Shown here piece by piece: positions 19,945-35,418 of a stretch of 40,104 bases of DNA. The DNA is from Deinococcus marmoris (GTDB lineage: Bacteria; Deinococcota; Deinococci; Deinococcales; Deinococcaceae): contig NZ_MSTI01000141.1 in NCBI RefSeq assembly GCF_001949125.1, positions 1 through 40,104 on the forward strand, in the 5' to 3' direction. A program made the translations under genes and the position numbers. The notes below the pieces were generated by a model. It saw only the letters and a list, made by a program, of their open reading frames with translations. It did not search any database and had not been told where the DNA came from. How positions within the stretch are numbered: the first letter of the stretch is position 1; every line of letters starts with the position of its first letter.

Positions 19945-19950
19945 TACCCT
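19945..19950 (+). promoter_or_regulatory. Leaderless -10 box of mqnB
   Basis: TACCCT, 7 bases before the ATG at 19958; it fixes that start inside a much longer open frame. Confidence 0.62.
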
Positions 19951-19957
19951 GTCCCTC

Positions 19958-20599
19958 ATGCTGCCCCTGATCGTCGTCGCCACCCACGCCGAGGCCGAGC
20001 GCCTGCTGGACCTGAACGCCCGCGTGATCGTTTGCGGGGTGGGCGTGGTGGCTGCCGCCCTGGCCACGGCGCGGGCGCTGGCACAGGAAAAGGCTGGACT
20101 GGTCATCAGCGCAGGCATCGGCGGGGCCTATCCAGCGTCCGGCCTGTTGCCCGGTGACCTCGCCGTCTCATCTGAAATTATTCAGGCGGACCTGGGCGCG
20201 TGGGACGGCGATCAATTTCTGGACTTTGGGGAGCTGGGTCTGTCCATCCTCCCTACCTCATCGCACACCGGAAGGTTCCCTGCGTGGCACTTGGCATCGG
20301 AAGTCGCGCGGCGCACGGGCGCACGCCTGGGGCCAACGCTGACCCTGAGCAGCGTCACGGGTAGTCTGAAAACCGCCGCCTTTCTGGAGACCCGTTTTCC
20401 GGGCGCACTCACCGAGGGAATGGAGGGTGCAGGCATCGCCCACGCCGCCCTGCTGGCCGGGGTGCCGGTGCTGGAAGTGCGCGGCGTGAGCAACGCGGTG
20501 GGGCCGCGTGACCGCCCCGCCTGGCAGATTCCACAGGCGCTCGCCGCCACCCGGAAGGGCGTGGCGGCGGCGCTGGAAGTCTGGCTGGAGATCTGTTAG
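19958..20599 (+). CDS. mqnB: Futalosine hydrolase (menaquinone biosynthesis)
   Basis: A 213-residue nucleoside-phosphorylase-fold hydrolase that removes adenine or hypoxanthine from futalosine in the alternative menaquinone route. Visible: VCGVGVVAAALAT near the N-terminus, SAGIGGAYP (glycine-rich purine pocket), and EGMEGAGIAHAALLAGVPVLEVRGVSN split over the nucleoside-binding loop, with E-M-E in the ribose-binding position. 5'-methylthioadenosine nucleosidases share the fold, but the short length and VRGVSNxVGPRD text favour MqnB. The ATG at 19958 sits 7 bases after a -10 box. The stop overlaps that of the convergent next gene by 4 bases. Confidence 0.87.
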   Translation: MLPLIVVATHAEAERLLDLNARVIVCGVGVVAAALATARALAQEKAGLVISAGIGGAYPASGLLPGDLAVSSEIIQADLGAWDGDQFLDFGELGLSILPTSSHTGRFPAWHLASEVARRTGARLGPTLTLSSVTGSLKTAAFLETRFPGALTEGMEGAGIAHAALLAGVPVLEVRGVSNAVGPRDRPAWQIPQALAATRKGVAAALEVWLEIC

Positions 20600-21030
20600 C
20601 TGTTCAGCGAGAGTTTGCCGCTGGTGGTGTTGGCCACATTGCCGGGAAAGTTGACCTTCACGTTCACGGTGGTCCCAGCGGGCGTGGCCGGATCGATGTT
20701 GATCCAGTGGCTGACCAGCACGGGGGGCGTGGGCTGCGGGTCCACGGCGCGCACCAGCACCCGCCCCTGCGCGGGCACAAAGACGCACCAGCCCTCGGGG
20801 GTGGTGGTGAAGGCCCGCACGGGCAGGATGCTTTGCAGGGTCATGTCGGCGTTGGTGGCCCAGTACTCGACGAGCAGGCTGGCCTGTTCCCGCCCGATGT
20901 CAGCCTGATCCAGATCGAGCTGAACTTCCACACTGTCGGGCATGCCGTCGACCAGATTGGTCCAGCCGGGGACGACAAAACGGTTGCTGGCGGCACTCTT
21001 GAACTGCTGGGGGTTGCTGGCATCGGTCAT
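20596..21030 (-). CDS. Protein of unknown function, 144 residues
   Basis: No family recognised. The protein begins MTDASNPQQFKSAASNRFVV, has no signal peptide or membrane helix, and reads as a beta-rich, acidic domain with one cysteine (VEVQLDLDQADIG, then LPVRAFTTTPEGWCVFVPAQGRVLV). The end (PATPAGTTVNVKVNFPGNVA) resembles an immunoglobulin-like strand pattern. Codon use is typical for the window and a TAGGCT box stands 6 bases before the ATG, so it is likely a true gene. Its stop codon overlaps that of mqnB on the other strand (20596-20599). Confidence 0.75.
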   Translation of the reverse strand: MTDASNPQQFKSAASNRFVVPGWTNLVDGMPDSVEVQLDLDQADIGREQASLLVEYWATNADMTLQSILPVRAFTTTPEGWCVFVPAQGRVLVRAVDPQPTPPVLVSHWINIDPATPAGTTVNVKVNFPGNVANTTSGKLSLNS

Positions 21031-21036
21031 GCGCCT

Positions 21037-21042
21037 AGCCTA
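21037..21042 (-). promoter_or_regulatory. Leaderless -10 box of the 144-residue protein gene
   Basis: TAGGCT, 6 bases before the ATG at 21030. Confidence 0.6.
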
Positions 21043-21105
21043 GCGGATTGACCGCCCGCAGAGGGCCGGACCCATGTTCATTTCCGTTTGTCTCTTGGCT
21101 GGGGT

Positions 21106-21249
21106 CTATTCGCTGTAGGTGCGCGCGGTGCGGATCAGCGCCCGCACGGCCAGATAGCCCACCACGAAGAACAGCAGCGGCGTGACGTTCAGGGTGACCT
21201 CGGAGTCCTTTTCGGGTTCCAGGGGATTTTGCTTGCGGTACTTGATCAT
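21106..21249 (-). CDS. Small single-helix membrane protein, 47 residues
   Basis: Read directly from the minus strand: MIKYRKQNPLEPEKDSEVTL leads into a membrane helix at about residues 22-39 (TPLLFFVVGYLAVRALI), ending RTARTYSE and TAG. The charge pattern is a soluble N-terminus with many charged residues, a helix and a basic tail, so it is a plausible type II or tail-anchored micro-protein. Support as a gene: a TACCCT box exactly 6 bases before the ATG, GC-rich third positions, and no other use for this gap. No family or function is known to me. Confidence 0.7.
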   Translation of the reverse strand: MIKYRKQNPLEPEKDSEVTLNVTPLLFFVVGYLAVRALIRTARTYSE

Positions 21250-21255
21250 GAAGTC

Positions 21256-21261
21256 AGGGTA
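21256..21261 (-). promoter_or_regulatory. Leaderless -10 box of the 47-residue protein gene
   Basis: TACCCT, 6 bases before the ATG at 21249. Confidence 0.58.
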
Positions 21262-21378
21262 CGACACGACGGGAGGCGGGTGTCAGCGGGGCAGGCTTAT
21301 GGAGTGTTGAGACCGGGTGTCCGGCCCTGGTGAACGCGGTCACGGCGGACAGCGCCGACTGAGAGTAAAACGGCTGGC

Positions 21379-22431
<1,053 letters not shown>

Positions 22432-22586
22432 GCTGGGTTGTGGGCTGTGGTTTGTCGGGTGTGGGAAAAGCGCATTCCAGATGAAGCGGAAGGGTTGACC
22501 GTGGGAGCAGCCCATTCGCTGTCGAATGACTTTTTCCCAGGCTCCTACAGAGGATCAGAATGACACTCGCCTCCTCGCCCACGCGC

Positions 22587-22592
22587 TATCCT
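22587..22592 (+). promoter_or_regulatory. Leaderless -10 box of the trpS leader
   Basis: TATCCT, 6 bases before the leader-peptide ATG at 22599, so the transcript should begin at or next to that codon. Confidence 0.65.
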
Positions 22593-22598
22593 GCGCCC

Positions 22599-22646
22599 AT
22601 GAGCTTCAAACAGGCACGCACGCAGGCATGGTGGCCCGGCAATTGA
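22599..22646 (+). CDS. Trp leader peptide, 15 residues
   Basis: The frame ATG to TGA encodes MSFKQARTQAWWPGN. Two adjacent tryptophan codons (22629-22634) sit just before a hairpin that spans the stop codon, the layout of transcription-attenuation leader peptides. When charged tRNA-Trp is scarce the ribosome should stall on these codons and change the folding downstream. The peptide lies 100 bases before a TrpRS gene. A TATCCT box 6 bases before the ATG points to leaderless translation. Confidence 0.85.
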   Translation: MSFKQARTQAWWPGN

Positions 22647-22719
22647 CCGGGTGACCCTTCCTTTTGTGCCGTCGAACCGACAGGCCGCGCCCGGAGAACA
22701 TCCTGGCGCGGCTTTTTTT
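22635..22719 (+). promoter_or_regulatory. Trp transcription attenuator before trpS
   Basis: Three mutually exclusive pairings are visible. 1:2 is CCCGG (22635-22639) with CCGGG (22647-22651), across the leader stop codon. 2:3 is 22647-22653 with 22688-22694, 7 pairs including one G-U, and acts as antiterminator. 3:4 is GCCGCGCC (22684-22691) with GGCGCGGC (22705-22712), followed by seven T (22713-22719), an intrinsic terminator. Ribosome stalling at the Trp codons would free segment 2 and let trpS be transcribed. Confidence 0.82.
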
Positions 22720-22746
22720 GTTGCTCTCAATATCCCGGAGGAATAG

Positions 22747-24398
<1,652 letters not shown>

Positions 24399-24404
24399 GA
24401 ACCA

Positions 24405-24410
24405 AGTGTA
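24405..24410 (-). promoter_or_regulatory. Leaderless -10 box of pcp
   Basis: TACACT on the minus strand, 6 bases before the ATG at 24398; shares two bases with the plus-strand box at 24409. Confidence 0.62.
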
Positions 24411-24414
24411 AGCT
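24409..24414 (+). promoter_or_regulatory. Leaderless -10 box of the secreted-protein gene
   Basis: TAAGCT, 6 bases before the GTG at 24421; shares the TA at 24409-24410 with the pcp box. Confidence 0.6.
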
Positions 24415-24420
24415 GAGTGT

Positions 24421-24894
24421 GTGAAGCTTAGCGTCAGGCTCGTCATGCCCCTCGCCTTTCTGTTGGCAACTGCGTGGGCCGCTCCCACCGTTCAATATGC
24501 CGAACTGAAGAAGGTCAATGGAACCAGTCAAACGGCCACGCTCACCCTCGATTACCTCGATTTTTTTGTGCTGGACGACGGCAATATCAAACAGGTGATG
24601 AAGCTGGGTGGCTACAGAACGCCCGACGAGGCTTCCGATGCCAATCCATCAGGGATCTATATCAGCAATACCAATCCACAACTTCGGCTTCTCAAAACGA
24701 ACAGCAAGACGAAATTTTACCTCGTCTGTCTGGCCGACAGTGACCCCGGACAGTTCAGGTCGGTGGAGTTGAAGACTTTCGTGGCCTCCTGGCAGGGCGA
24801 TACACCCAAAGGATGCTGGCCCTTCGCCCAGACAGTGCAGCTTGAACTGGATGGTTCACGCATCGTGAGTGTCACTGAGGTGTATTACCCCTGA
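24421..24894 (+). CDS. Secreted protein of unknown function
   Basis: A 157-residue protein with a clear signal peptide (MKLSVRLVMPLAFLLATAWA, cleavage likely before residue 21). The mature part is beta-rich, with many Thr and Asn and two cysteines (YLVCLADS and KGCWPF) that probably form a disulfide. I do not recognise the family. The base composition is lower in GC than the flanking genes (stretches such as GAAATTTTACCTCGTC), hinting at a different origin or weaker codon selection. GTG start, 6 bases after a -10 box that overlaps the pcp promoter. Confidence 0.75.
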   Translation: MKLSVRLVMPLAFLLATAWAAPTVQYAELKKVNGTSQTATLTLDYLDFFVLDDGNIKQVMKLGGYRTPDEASDANPSGIYISNTNPQLRLLKTNSKTKFYLVCLADSDPGQFRSVELKTFVASWQGDTPKGCWPFAQTVQLELDGSRIVSVTEVYYP

Positions 24895-24953
24895 GCGGCT
24901 TGTCCGGGCGCATTGTCTGGGCGTGGCGTTGTCGGAAGCGCACAATGGACGGC

Positions 24954-25256
24954 ATGACCTACATTGCCGTCCACGCTGTCATCACCCCCAAACCCGAACA
25001 CGTTGAAGACGTGCTGAGCGAGATGCTGGGCATGGTCCAGGGCAGCCGCCAGGAACCCGGCTGCCTACGCTATGACCTGCTGCGCCAGGACGACGCCGGA
25101 ACCGTGCGCCTGCATGTGCAGGAGCGCTACCGCGACATGGAGGCCGTGCAGGCCCACCGCGACTCGGCTCATTACAAGGCTTACCGTGCCAAGGCCGGGG
25201 ACTGGTTTCAGGAAGCCCCGGTGGTGACGGTGCTGGAAGAGATAGACGTGGCCTGA
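24954..25256 (+). CDS. Antibiotic-biosynthesis-monooxygenase (ABM) domain protein
   Basis: A 100-residue dimeric alpha-beta barrel protein. It has the ABM/YgiN pattern: beta strand IAVHAVITPKPEHVEDVLSE, then EPGCLRYDLLRQDD, then FxxERY-like VQERYRDMEAVQAHRDSAHYKAY, where the histidine pair shapes the pocket. YgiN-like proteins act on quinols, and others on polyketides or heme; the substrate here is unknown. The ATG at 24954 fits the domain start; an earlier ATG at 24945 would add three residues. CACAAT stands 7 bases before 24954 and could be a weak -10 box. A structured repeat begins 3 bases after the stop. Confidence 0.85.
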   Translation: MTYIAVHAVITPKPEHVEDVLSEMLGMVQGSRQEPGCLRYDLLRQDDAGTVRLHVQERYRDMEAVQAHRDSAHYKAYRAKAGDWFQEAPVVTVLEEIDVA

Positions 25257-25259
25257 TAC

Positions 25260-25389
25260 GGACTCCGATTGAAAGGTGTTGAAAACGCCTGGAAATCCGA
25301 GCAGAGCGAGAAGGAGAAAAACGGGTTCCGGGCGTGGAGTGCAGGAATCGGCGCTGTCCCGATTTCTGCGCGAAACAGACGGAACCCGT
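25260..25389 (+). repeat. Structured intergenic repeat, copy 2
   Basis: The second copy of the element at 13391-13519, in the same orientation and again just after a plus-strand stop codon. Stems: 25274-25280 with 25284-25290; 25321-25329 with 25381-25389, a perfect 9-base-pair stem here; and 25340-25351 with 25359-25370. C342:G368 of the last stem (window 25342 and 25368) replaces a G:C pair of copy 1, a true compensatory change. Confidence 0.85.
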
Positions 25390-25437
25390 ATGAGTTTTCC
25401 CGGAGCCTTCGCTACCTTCGCCCCGCAGCCACGCCGC

Positions 25438-25443
25438 TATGCT
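25438..25443 (+). promoter_or_regulatory. -10 box of mutM
   Basis: TATGCT, 8 bases before the ATG at 25452; it fixes that start within a longer open frame that crosses the repeat. Confidence 0.6.
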
Positions 25444-25451
25444 GGGCGGGT

Positions 25452-26309
25452 ATGCCAGAGCTGCCGGAAGTCGAGACCACGCGCCGCAAGATCGAGCCGC
25501 TCCTGCGCGGGCGCGTCATTGCGAATGTCGAACACGACGCGCCGCACAAGTACCGCGATACCCATCTGGCGGTGGGACGGCGGGTGCAGGGCCTGTCCCG
25601 GCGCGGCAAGTACCTGATGCTGCAACTGGCAGGAGCGGACGCGGCAGAGACTGACCCCCACGATCTGGAATTTATTGTCCATCTGGGTATGACCGGGGGC
25701 TTTCGTCTGGAACCGGGGCAGCACACCCGCGTCACCCTCACCACCGAGGACGGCGAACAACTCTTCTTCAACGATCCGCGCCGCTTCGGAAAGATGGCCG
25801 TGGTCCGTCCCGGCGAGTACGCGAGTATGCCCACCCTGGCCGCGATGGGACCCGAACCCCTCTCCGACGATTTCACCGAGGCCGACTTCGTGAAGCTGGC
25901 GCGCGAGGCGGGCGCAGTCAAGCCGTGGTTGCTGTCCCAGAAGCCCGTCAGCGGGGTGGGCAACATCTATGCCGACGAAAGTCTGTGGCAGGCCCAGATT
26001 CACCCGGCCCAGACGCGTCTGACCTCCGCCGAGGGCAAGAAGCTGTACACGGCCATCCGCGAGGTCATGGCAAAGGCGGTGGAGGCGGGCGGCAGCAGCC
26101 TGGGCAACGGCGTGGGCAATTACCGCCAGCACGACGGCGTGAGCGGCCTCTTTCAGCTCGAACATCACGTTTACGGCAAGGGTGGGCAGCCCTGCCCCCG
26201 CTGCGGCACCGACATTGCCAAAATTGTGCTGGCTCAGCGTGGAACACATTTCTGCCCGAAGTGCCAGACGCTCAAAGAGAGGTCTAAGAGTCAAGGGTCT
26301 AAGGGCTAA
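25452..26309 (+). CDS. mutM: Formamidopyrimidine-DNA glycosylase
   Basis: A 285-residue base-excision repair enzyme that removes 8-oxoguanine and ring-opened purines and cuts the abasic site. It begins MPELPEVETT, where P2 becomes the catalytic N-terminus after Met removal and E3 assists; K53 (RRGKYLML) is the other key residue. The helix-two-turn-helix centres on VGNIYADE (169-176), and the zinc finger has C248, C251, C268 and C271. After the finger an unusual tail, ERSKSQGSKG, is encoded by the left arm of an inverted repeat (26282-26363). The longer upstream frame is repeat sequence and was rejected. Confidence 0.96.
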   Translation: MPELPEVETTRRKIEPLLRGRVIANVEHDAPHKYRDTHLAVGRRVQGLSRRGKYLMLQLAGADAAETDPHDLEFIVHLGMTGGFRLEPGQHTRVTLTTEDGEQLFFNDPRRFGKMAVVRPGEYASMPTLAAMGPEPLSDDFTEADFVKLAREAGAVKPWLLSQKPVSGVGNIYADESLWQAQIHPAQTRLTSAEGKKLYTAIREVMAKAVEAGGSSLGNGVGNYRQHDGVSGLFQLEHHVYGKGGQPCPRCGTDIAKIVLAQRGTHFCPKCQTLKERSKSQGSKG

Positions 26310-26363
26310 CAACCCCCGTCTCTTCCGCCTTTCTCTGGACTCTCAGACCCTTGACCCTTAGAC
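26282..26363. repeat. Inverted repeat spanning the mutM stop codon
   Basis: The arms 26282-26301 and 26344-26363 match at 18 of 20 positions around a 42-base loop. The left arm lies inside mutM and also holds an internal direct repeat of GTCTAAG. It may act as a weak terminator or be a mobile-element trace. Confidence 0.6.
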
Positions 26364-26390
26364 GCGCCGCCGGGCGCTGAAGGAGCTTCC

Positions 26391-27035
26391 ATGACCGATC
26401 TCACTTCCCTGCGAATCTCCTATACCCGCGACGCGCTGCGGCGGGCTGACCTGAACCCTGACCCACTGGCACAGTTCAAAAGCTGGTTCGATGCCGCACA
26501 GCAGGCCGATTTGCCCGAACCCTATGCCCTGTCCCTGGCGACGGCGGACGCTTCCGGGCGGCCCAGTGTCCGCACGGTATTGCTGCGCGGTGCGGACGCT
26601 GGTGCGTTGACCTTCTACAGCAACTTCGAGTCCCACAAGGGCCATGATCTCGCGGCCAATCCGCAGGCCGAACTCCTGTTCTACTGGGCCGAACTGGAAC
26701 GTCAGGTCCGCGCTTACGGCTCTATCGCCCGCGTGCCGGATGCCGAGGCCGACGATTATTTCCACGTCCGCCCGCGCGACAGTCAACTGGCCGCCCACGC
26801 CAGCGATCCGCAGAGTGCGCCCATTGAAAACCGTGAGGCGTTGGAAGCCAAATTCGCCGCCCTGCACGAACGCTTTCCCGAAGACCAGCCCGTTCCGCGC
26901 CCGGACTTCTGGGGCGGCTACCGCGTGACCGTGCAGGAATGGGAATTCTGGCAGGGCCGTCCCAACCGCATGCATGACCGCTTCCGCTACAGCAGGCAGG
27001 GCGACGGCTGGCAGATCGAACGTCTGATGCCCTGA
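26391..27035 (+). CDS. pdxH: Pyridoxamine 5'-phosphate oxidase
   Basis: A 214-residue FMN enzyme that oxidises pyridoxamine or pyridoxine phosphate to pyridoxal phosphate. Family marks: [20 protein letters not shown] split at the N-terminus, RTVLLRG (61-67) and YSNFESHKG for FMN, and the C-terminal [20 protein letters not shown] region ending in RLMP, as is standard. Length is normal. The ATG has AAGGAG 5 bases upstream, so this gene has a leader, unlike most here. It is followed by a terminator shared with the converging secA. Confidence 0.96.
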   Translation: MTDLTSLRISYTRDALRRADLNPDPLAQFKSWFDAAQQADLPEPYALSLATADASGRPSVRTVLLRGADAGALTFYSNFESHKGHDLAANPQAELLFYWAELERQVRAYGSIARVPDAEADDYFHVRPRDSQLAAHASDPQSAPIENREALEAKFAALHERFPEDQPVPRPDFWGGYRVTVQEWEFWQGRPNRMHDRFRYSRQGDGWQIERLMP

Positions 27036-27079
27036 ATCGGCTGCCCTCTCTTTCTCTGGTGGGCCGTTAGCAAAAGCGA

Positions 27080-27110
27080 CGCGGGAAGCAACCTTTCGCT
27101 GCTTCCCGCG
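27080..27110. terminator. Terminator between pdxH and secA
   Basis: An 11-base-pair perfect stem (CGCGGGAAGCA and complement) with a 9-base loop; on the minus strand GTCGCTTTTG follows, so it serves secA best. Confidence 0.8.
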
Positions 27111-27124
27111 CCCCGTTTCCTGCT

Positions 27125-29734
<2,610 letters not shown>

Positions 29735-29742
29735 GACGAGCA

Positions 29743-29748
29743 AGTATA
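29743..29748 (-). promoter_or_regulatory. -10 box of secA
   Basis: TATACT, 8 bases before the ATG at 29734; leaderless start likely. Confidence 0.62.
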
Positions 29749-30015
29749 CCGCCCCGGACCTGACCGTGGCCTCACAAGTTCACAGTGGCGCGCGTAAGCA
29801 ACCTGAGCGCGGCAGACTCAGCGTTCTGTGCTGTTGCGCCTGGGCCTACCACGCTGGGGCAAGGGCCGCCTTGCGTCAACTTCTGGTGAAGGCCAGTCCT
29901 GCCCGCCTCTGTCGGTCTTCGTGCAAATGTGGAGGGTGCAGTGGGTCACAGTGAAGTCGGAACCGGAGTCATTGGCCCGGCGAAGCACCCCATCACCCAC
30001 CAGGAGGGAACACCT

Positions 30016-30234
30016 ATGTCCAACCGCAGCATCTCCAACTTTCTCAGCGTCGCGGGATTCGCGTCCATCATCGCCTCGATCATCATCTGGGCCACCCAGG
30101 GCGGCACCGACAAGACCCACGAGGAAAAGTCGCACGGCGAGCGCTTCGGCATCTTCGTGGGCCTGTGGGCACCGACGTTCTTCGTGCTGTCTAACCGTTA
30201 CAACACGGCAGCCCTGGAAGAAGAGAACAACTAA
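30016..30234 (+). CDS. Small membrane protein, 72 residues
   Basis: The protein begins MSNRSISNFLSVAGFASIIA and has two likely membrane helices (about residues 9-26 and 47-62) joined by a charged loop (TDKTHEEKSHGERFG); it ends ALEEENN. No family is recognised; similar two-helix proteins are common near secA or in Deinococcus generally, but that is memory, not evidence. The ATG is well supported by GGAGG 8 bases upstream. The promoter was not identified in the 280 bases between it and secA. Confidence 0.75.
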   Translation: MSNRSISNFLSVAGFASIIASIIIWATQGGTDKTHEEKSHGERFGIFVGLWAPTFFVLSNRYNTAALEEENN

Positions 30235-30308
30235 AACTGACCTGCGTAGACTGGCCATCTAAGTGGTACGGTCTACAGTCTCAGCGTCGGCACAGAACAC
30301 GTTTCGAG

Positions 30309-30349
30309 CAAGACCCGCCAGTCTCAGATTCGTCTGCTGGCGGGTCTTG
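30309..30349 (+). terminator. Terminator after the 72-residue protein gene
   Basis: A 13-base-pair perfect stem (CAAGACCCGCCAG and complement) with a 15-base loop; only a poor T run follows. Confidence 0.6.
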
Positions 30350-30540
30350 TCGTGGACGGGGATTCATAGGCGGGTGCCAGGACCGCAAGCAGCGTGTATG
30401 GGCGGCGGGTATGGCATTCCCAGAATTCGTCGAGGTACATATTAGAATCCTCTGGCTGGTCAGGTCAGCGAATCGTGCGCTCCGCAAGTTAACGGACCCG
30501 TCAAATCTCATCTCGCCCAGGAACCGGGTCGAAAATAGAA

Positions 30541-30564
30541 AAACCCCGTACTGGACGGGGATTT
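30541..30564 (-). terminator. Terminator of tRNA-Met
   Basis: Stem CCCCGT/ACGGGG with a 5-base loop; on the minus strand TTTTTC follows. It lies 8 bases after the tRNA 3' end. Confidence 0.8.
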
Positions 30565-30571
30565 CTCTTTG

Positions 30572-30648
<77 letters not shown>

Positions 30649-30675
30649 TGGGGATCGTGCAAGAAACTTATCCAG

Positions 30676-30708
30676 GAAAAAAGCAGCCCCGCACAGTGGC
30701 GGGGGCTT
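30676..30708 (-). terminator. Terminator of tRNA-Ala
   Basis: Stem CCCCGC (30687-30692) with GCGGGG (30699-30704), extended by an imperfect AGC/GCT; six T follow on the minus strand. Confidence 0.75.
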
Positions 30709-30710
30709 CT

Positions 30711-30786
<76 letters not shown>

Positions 30787-30828
30787 TCTTGTTGGAAATT
30801 TTTTGTCCGCCTCTTTCAAGGCTCAGCA

Positions 30829-30857
30829 ATCTTAACAGCGCCTTTCCGGCTTGTCAA
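30829..30857 (-). promoter_or_regulatory. Canonical housekeeping promoter of tRNA-Ala
   Basis: TTGACA (30852-30857 on the minus strand), a 17-base spacer and TAAGAT (30829-30834). It is the only near-consensus two-box promoter noticed in the window. Confidence 0.85.
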
Positions 30858-30886
30858 CGGGCAGGGCCGCCAACCTGCCAGACGGC

Positions 30887-31558
30887 CTAGCCGGACGCCG
30901 TCTGCCGGGAGGCCAGATTCACGTAGCCCTCGATCAGGTGGATGATGACCGGGTTGTGGGTGTGGACGCCGTGCGCCTGTCCCACGCCGTCCTCATCGAT
31001 GAAATGGGCGATCAGGGCGGCCTCGCCGTCGCGGGCGAGCAGAAAGGCGCGCTGGCCCTCGGCGGCGACGCTGGGCAGGCCCGTCAGGGGGGTGCGGAGC
31101 AGTTCCACGCCGCGCGGGGTCAGGCGTTCCAGGTCCTGCGCGAAGCTAGCCTCCCCGGCCATGAACAGGCTGCGCCGGGCGTTCAGGGTCAGGTCCTCGC
31201 ACAGGCTGCGGATGGCCGCCTCGCCGTACAGGTGATACACAGCTTCCGGGGCTGGATCGGGGGCCAGGCGCGACAGGTCCCGGTCCAGTGCGCCCAGCCG
31301 GTCATCGAAGCTGCGGCGGGCGCGGGCCAGATACTCGCGGGCGCTGAGGGGCGCGTATTCCAGCGGATTCTGGCCCATCTTGGCGGCCAGTCCCCGGCCC
31401 TCCAGCCGCTCCAGCGTCTCGTAGATCTTGGGCCTGGGAATGCCAGCCTGCCGCGCCACACGGGCGGGGACGGCGCGGCCCAGCGCCAGCAATGCGGTAT
31501 ACGCGCGGGCCTCGTACTCGGTCAGGCCCAGCGCTTGCAGATGAATCACGGCGCTCAT
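30887..31558 (-). CDS. TrmB-family transcription regulator
   Basis: A 223-residue regulator. The N-terminal winged helix (about residues 8-75) has the TrmB pattern: LGLTEYEARAYTALLALG, then GIPRPKIYETLERLEGRGLA. A coiled-coil linker (about 76-100) follows, then an effector domain of phospholipase-D-like fold (about 105-215). TrmB proteins sense sugars or other small molecules in archaea and some bacteria. The target genes are unknown; it is not in an operon. The ATG at 31558 lies 9 bases after TATGCT. Confidence 0.9.
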   Translation of the reverse strand: MSAVIHLQALGLTEYEARAYTALLALGRAVPARVARQAGIPRPKIYETLERLEGRGLAAKMGQNPLEYAPLSAREYLARARRSFDDRLGALDRDLSRLAPDPAPEAVYHLYGEAAIRSLCEDLTLNARRSLFMAGEASFAQDLERLTPRGVELLRTPLTGLPSVAAEGQRAFLLARDGEAALIAHFIDEDGVGQAHGVHTHNPVIIHLIEGYVNLASRQTASG

Positions 31559-31567
31559 GTACGGATC

Positions 31568-31573
31568 AGCATA
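31568..31573 (-). promoter_or_regulatory. -10 box of the TrmB-type regulator
   Basis: TATGCT, 9 bases before the ATG at 31558. Confidence 0.55.
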
Positions 31574-31588
31574 CGGGAAAAGGGCTGC

Positions 31589-32773
<1,185 letters not shown>

Positions 32774-32780
32774 GGACGTC

Positions 32781-32786
32781 AGGCTA
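32781..32786 (-). promoter_or_regulatory. Leaderless -10 box of the rRNA methyltransferase
   Basis: TAGCCT, 7 bases before the ATG at 32773. Confidence 0.62.
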
Positions 32787-33047
32787 GCGCGGGGAGACCG
32801 GAAGGCTATGGGGAGAGCGTTTTGCACATATTGGAGATCGACACCGACATTTTTCCGAACCTGTGAAGTTCGGCGGTCAGAAGCTCGATTCTCGATGTGC
32901 TGCACCTTGAGCGCAGGAGGTCATCCAAAGCCGGGAGGAAGACCTCGGCTTGCATGGGTTGAGGTCGGAATGGAACTGTCCTGTTCCCGTCCCACAAAGG
33001 TTTTTTGCGGTTAGGGTGATATTCAGGGGAGCAGCCAGAAAACCGCG

Positions 33048-34886
<1,839 letters not shown>

Positions 34887-34894
34887 TATCCCGC

Positions 34895-34900
34895 AGTGTA
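34895..34900 (-). promoter_or_regulatory. Leaderless -10 box of lepA
   Basis: TACACT, 8 bases before the ATG at 34886. Confidence 0.6.
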
Positions 34901-35124
34901 GCCGGGCGCGGCGCAGAGGACAGCGGCGGGAAGCACAGGGCAGGAGTGCGTCACGCTGGCGTGTGAAATCTACTGAACTGAAAAAAATATGATTTCATGA
35001 AGAAACTGCGTTCCAGCGCAGCAGAATTCGTGCCCTGGTGGATGATACGGCGTTCAGAACCTCAGAGGCGATGGCGCTTTCCAGGGTATCGATCATCCGG
35101 GGAATGGATTGAACCGGACTCCGC

Positions 35125-35296
35125 TCAGATTTCTTCGGGCGCATCCTGCTTATCGGGCTGTTCGATCTGAAGGGCGAGAGCAACATCCCCGCCACCTTCT
35201 CGGCGTTGACTGAACACCACTTTCAGCTTGGGGTGGGTAGACGGGCCGGGCTGCTCTGACCTTCTGCGTGGGCCGGACCTGGGTATCGTCTCAGAC
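35125..35296 (-). pseudogene. Possible C-terminal gene remnant
   Basis: A minus-strand frame without a start codon ends at TGA (35125-35127) and reads KLKVVFSQRREGGGDVAL followed by an acidic tail ending QDAPEEI. Its amino-acid mix looks coding, unlike the other frames. The parent gene is not recognised. Chance cannot be excluded. Confidence 0.3.
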
Positions 35297-35401
35297 GGTC
35301 AGCGCCACGCCGGTTCCTGCACTCTCGGCCCGTCTGTCCACAGACACCTTCCAGAATACTGAAACGAGAGATCCCAAGACGCGCGGGGCCACCCGAACAC
35401 C

Positions 35402-35407
35402 TACACT
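35402..35407 (+). promoter_or_regulatory. -10 box before the decayed sensor gene
   Basis: TACACT, 11 bases before the ATG at 35419; the promoter pattern survives although the gene is broken. Confidence 0.45.
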
Positions 35408-35418
35408 GCCCGGTAGCC

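Larger units (their letters stand above)
30235..30571. other. Intergenic region before the tRNA genes
   Basis: No gene recognised. It contains the terminator at 30309-30349, a lower-GC stretch with several short A/T runs (about 30430-30545) and the tRNA terminator at 30541. Confidence 0.55.
34887..35418. other. Gene-poor region with decayed coding fragments
   Basis: About 530 bases without an intact gene. It holds the lepA promoter, a lower-GC stretch around 34960-35000, an open minus-strand fragment (35125-35296) that reads like the end of a protein, and the promoter of the decayed sensor gene at 35402. Confidence 0.55.

Noticed and set aside
21310..21360. Possible riboswitch-like hairpin (TGTCCG/CGGACA) before tdh
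   Set aside because: No conserved glycine-riboswitch core was seen, and a single 6-base-pair stem is not enough.
22501..22540. Possible terminator after tdh (ATTCG/CGAAT followed by five T)
   Set aside because: A 5-base-pair AT-containing stem is too weak to claim, though the T run is suggestive.
32911..32966. Alternating GAGGTC/GACCTC/GAGGTC segments that could form exclusive hairpins between lepA and the methyltransferase gene
   Set aside because: Only 6 base pairs each with long loops, no T run, and the downstream gene has its own leaderless promoter; chance is likely.
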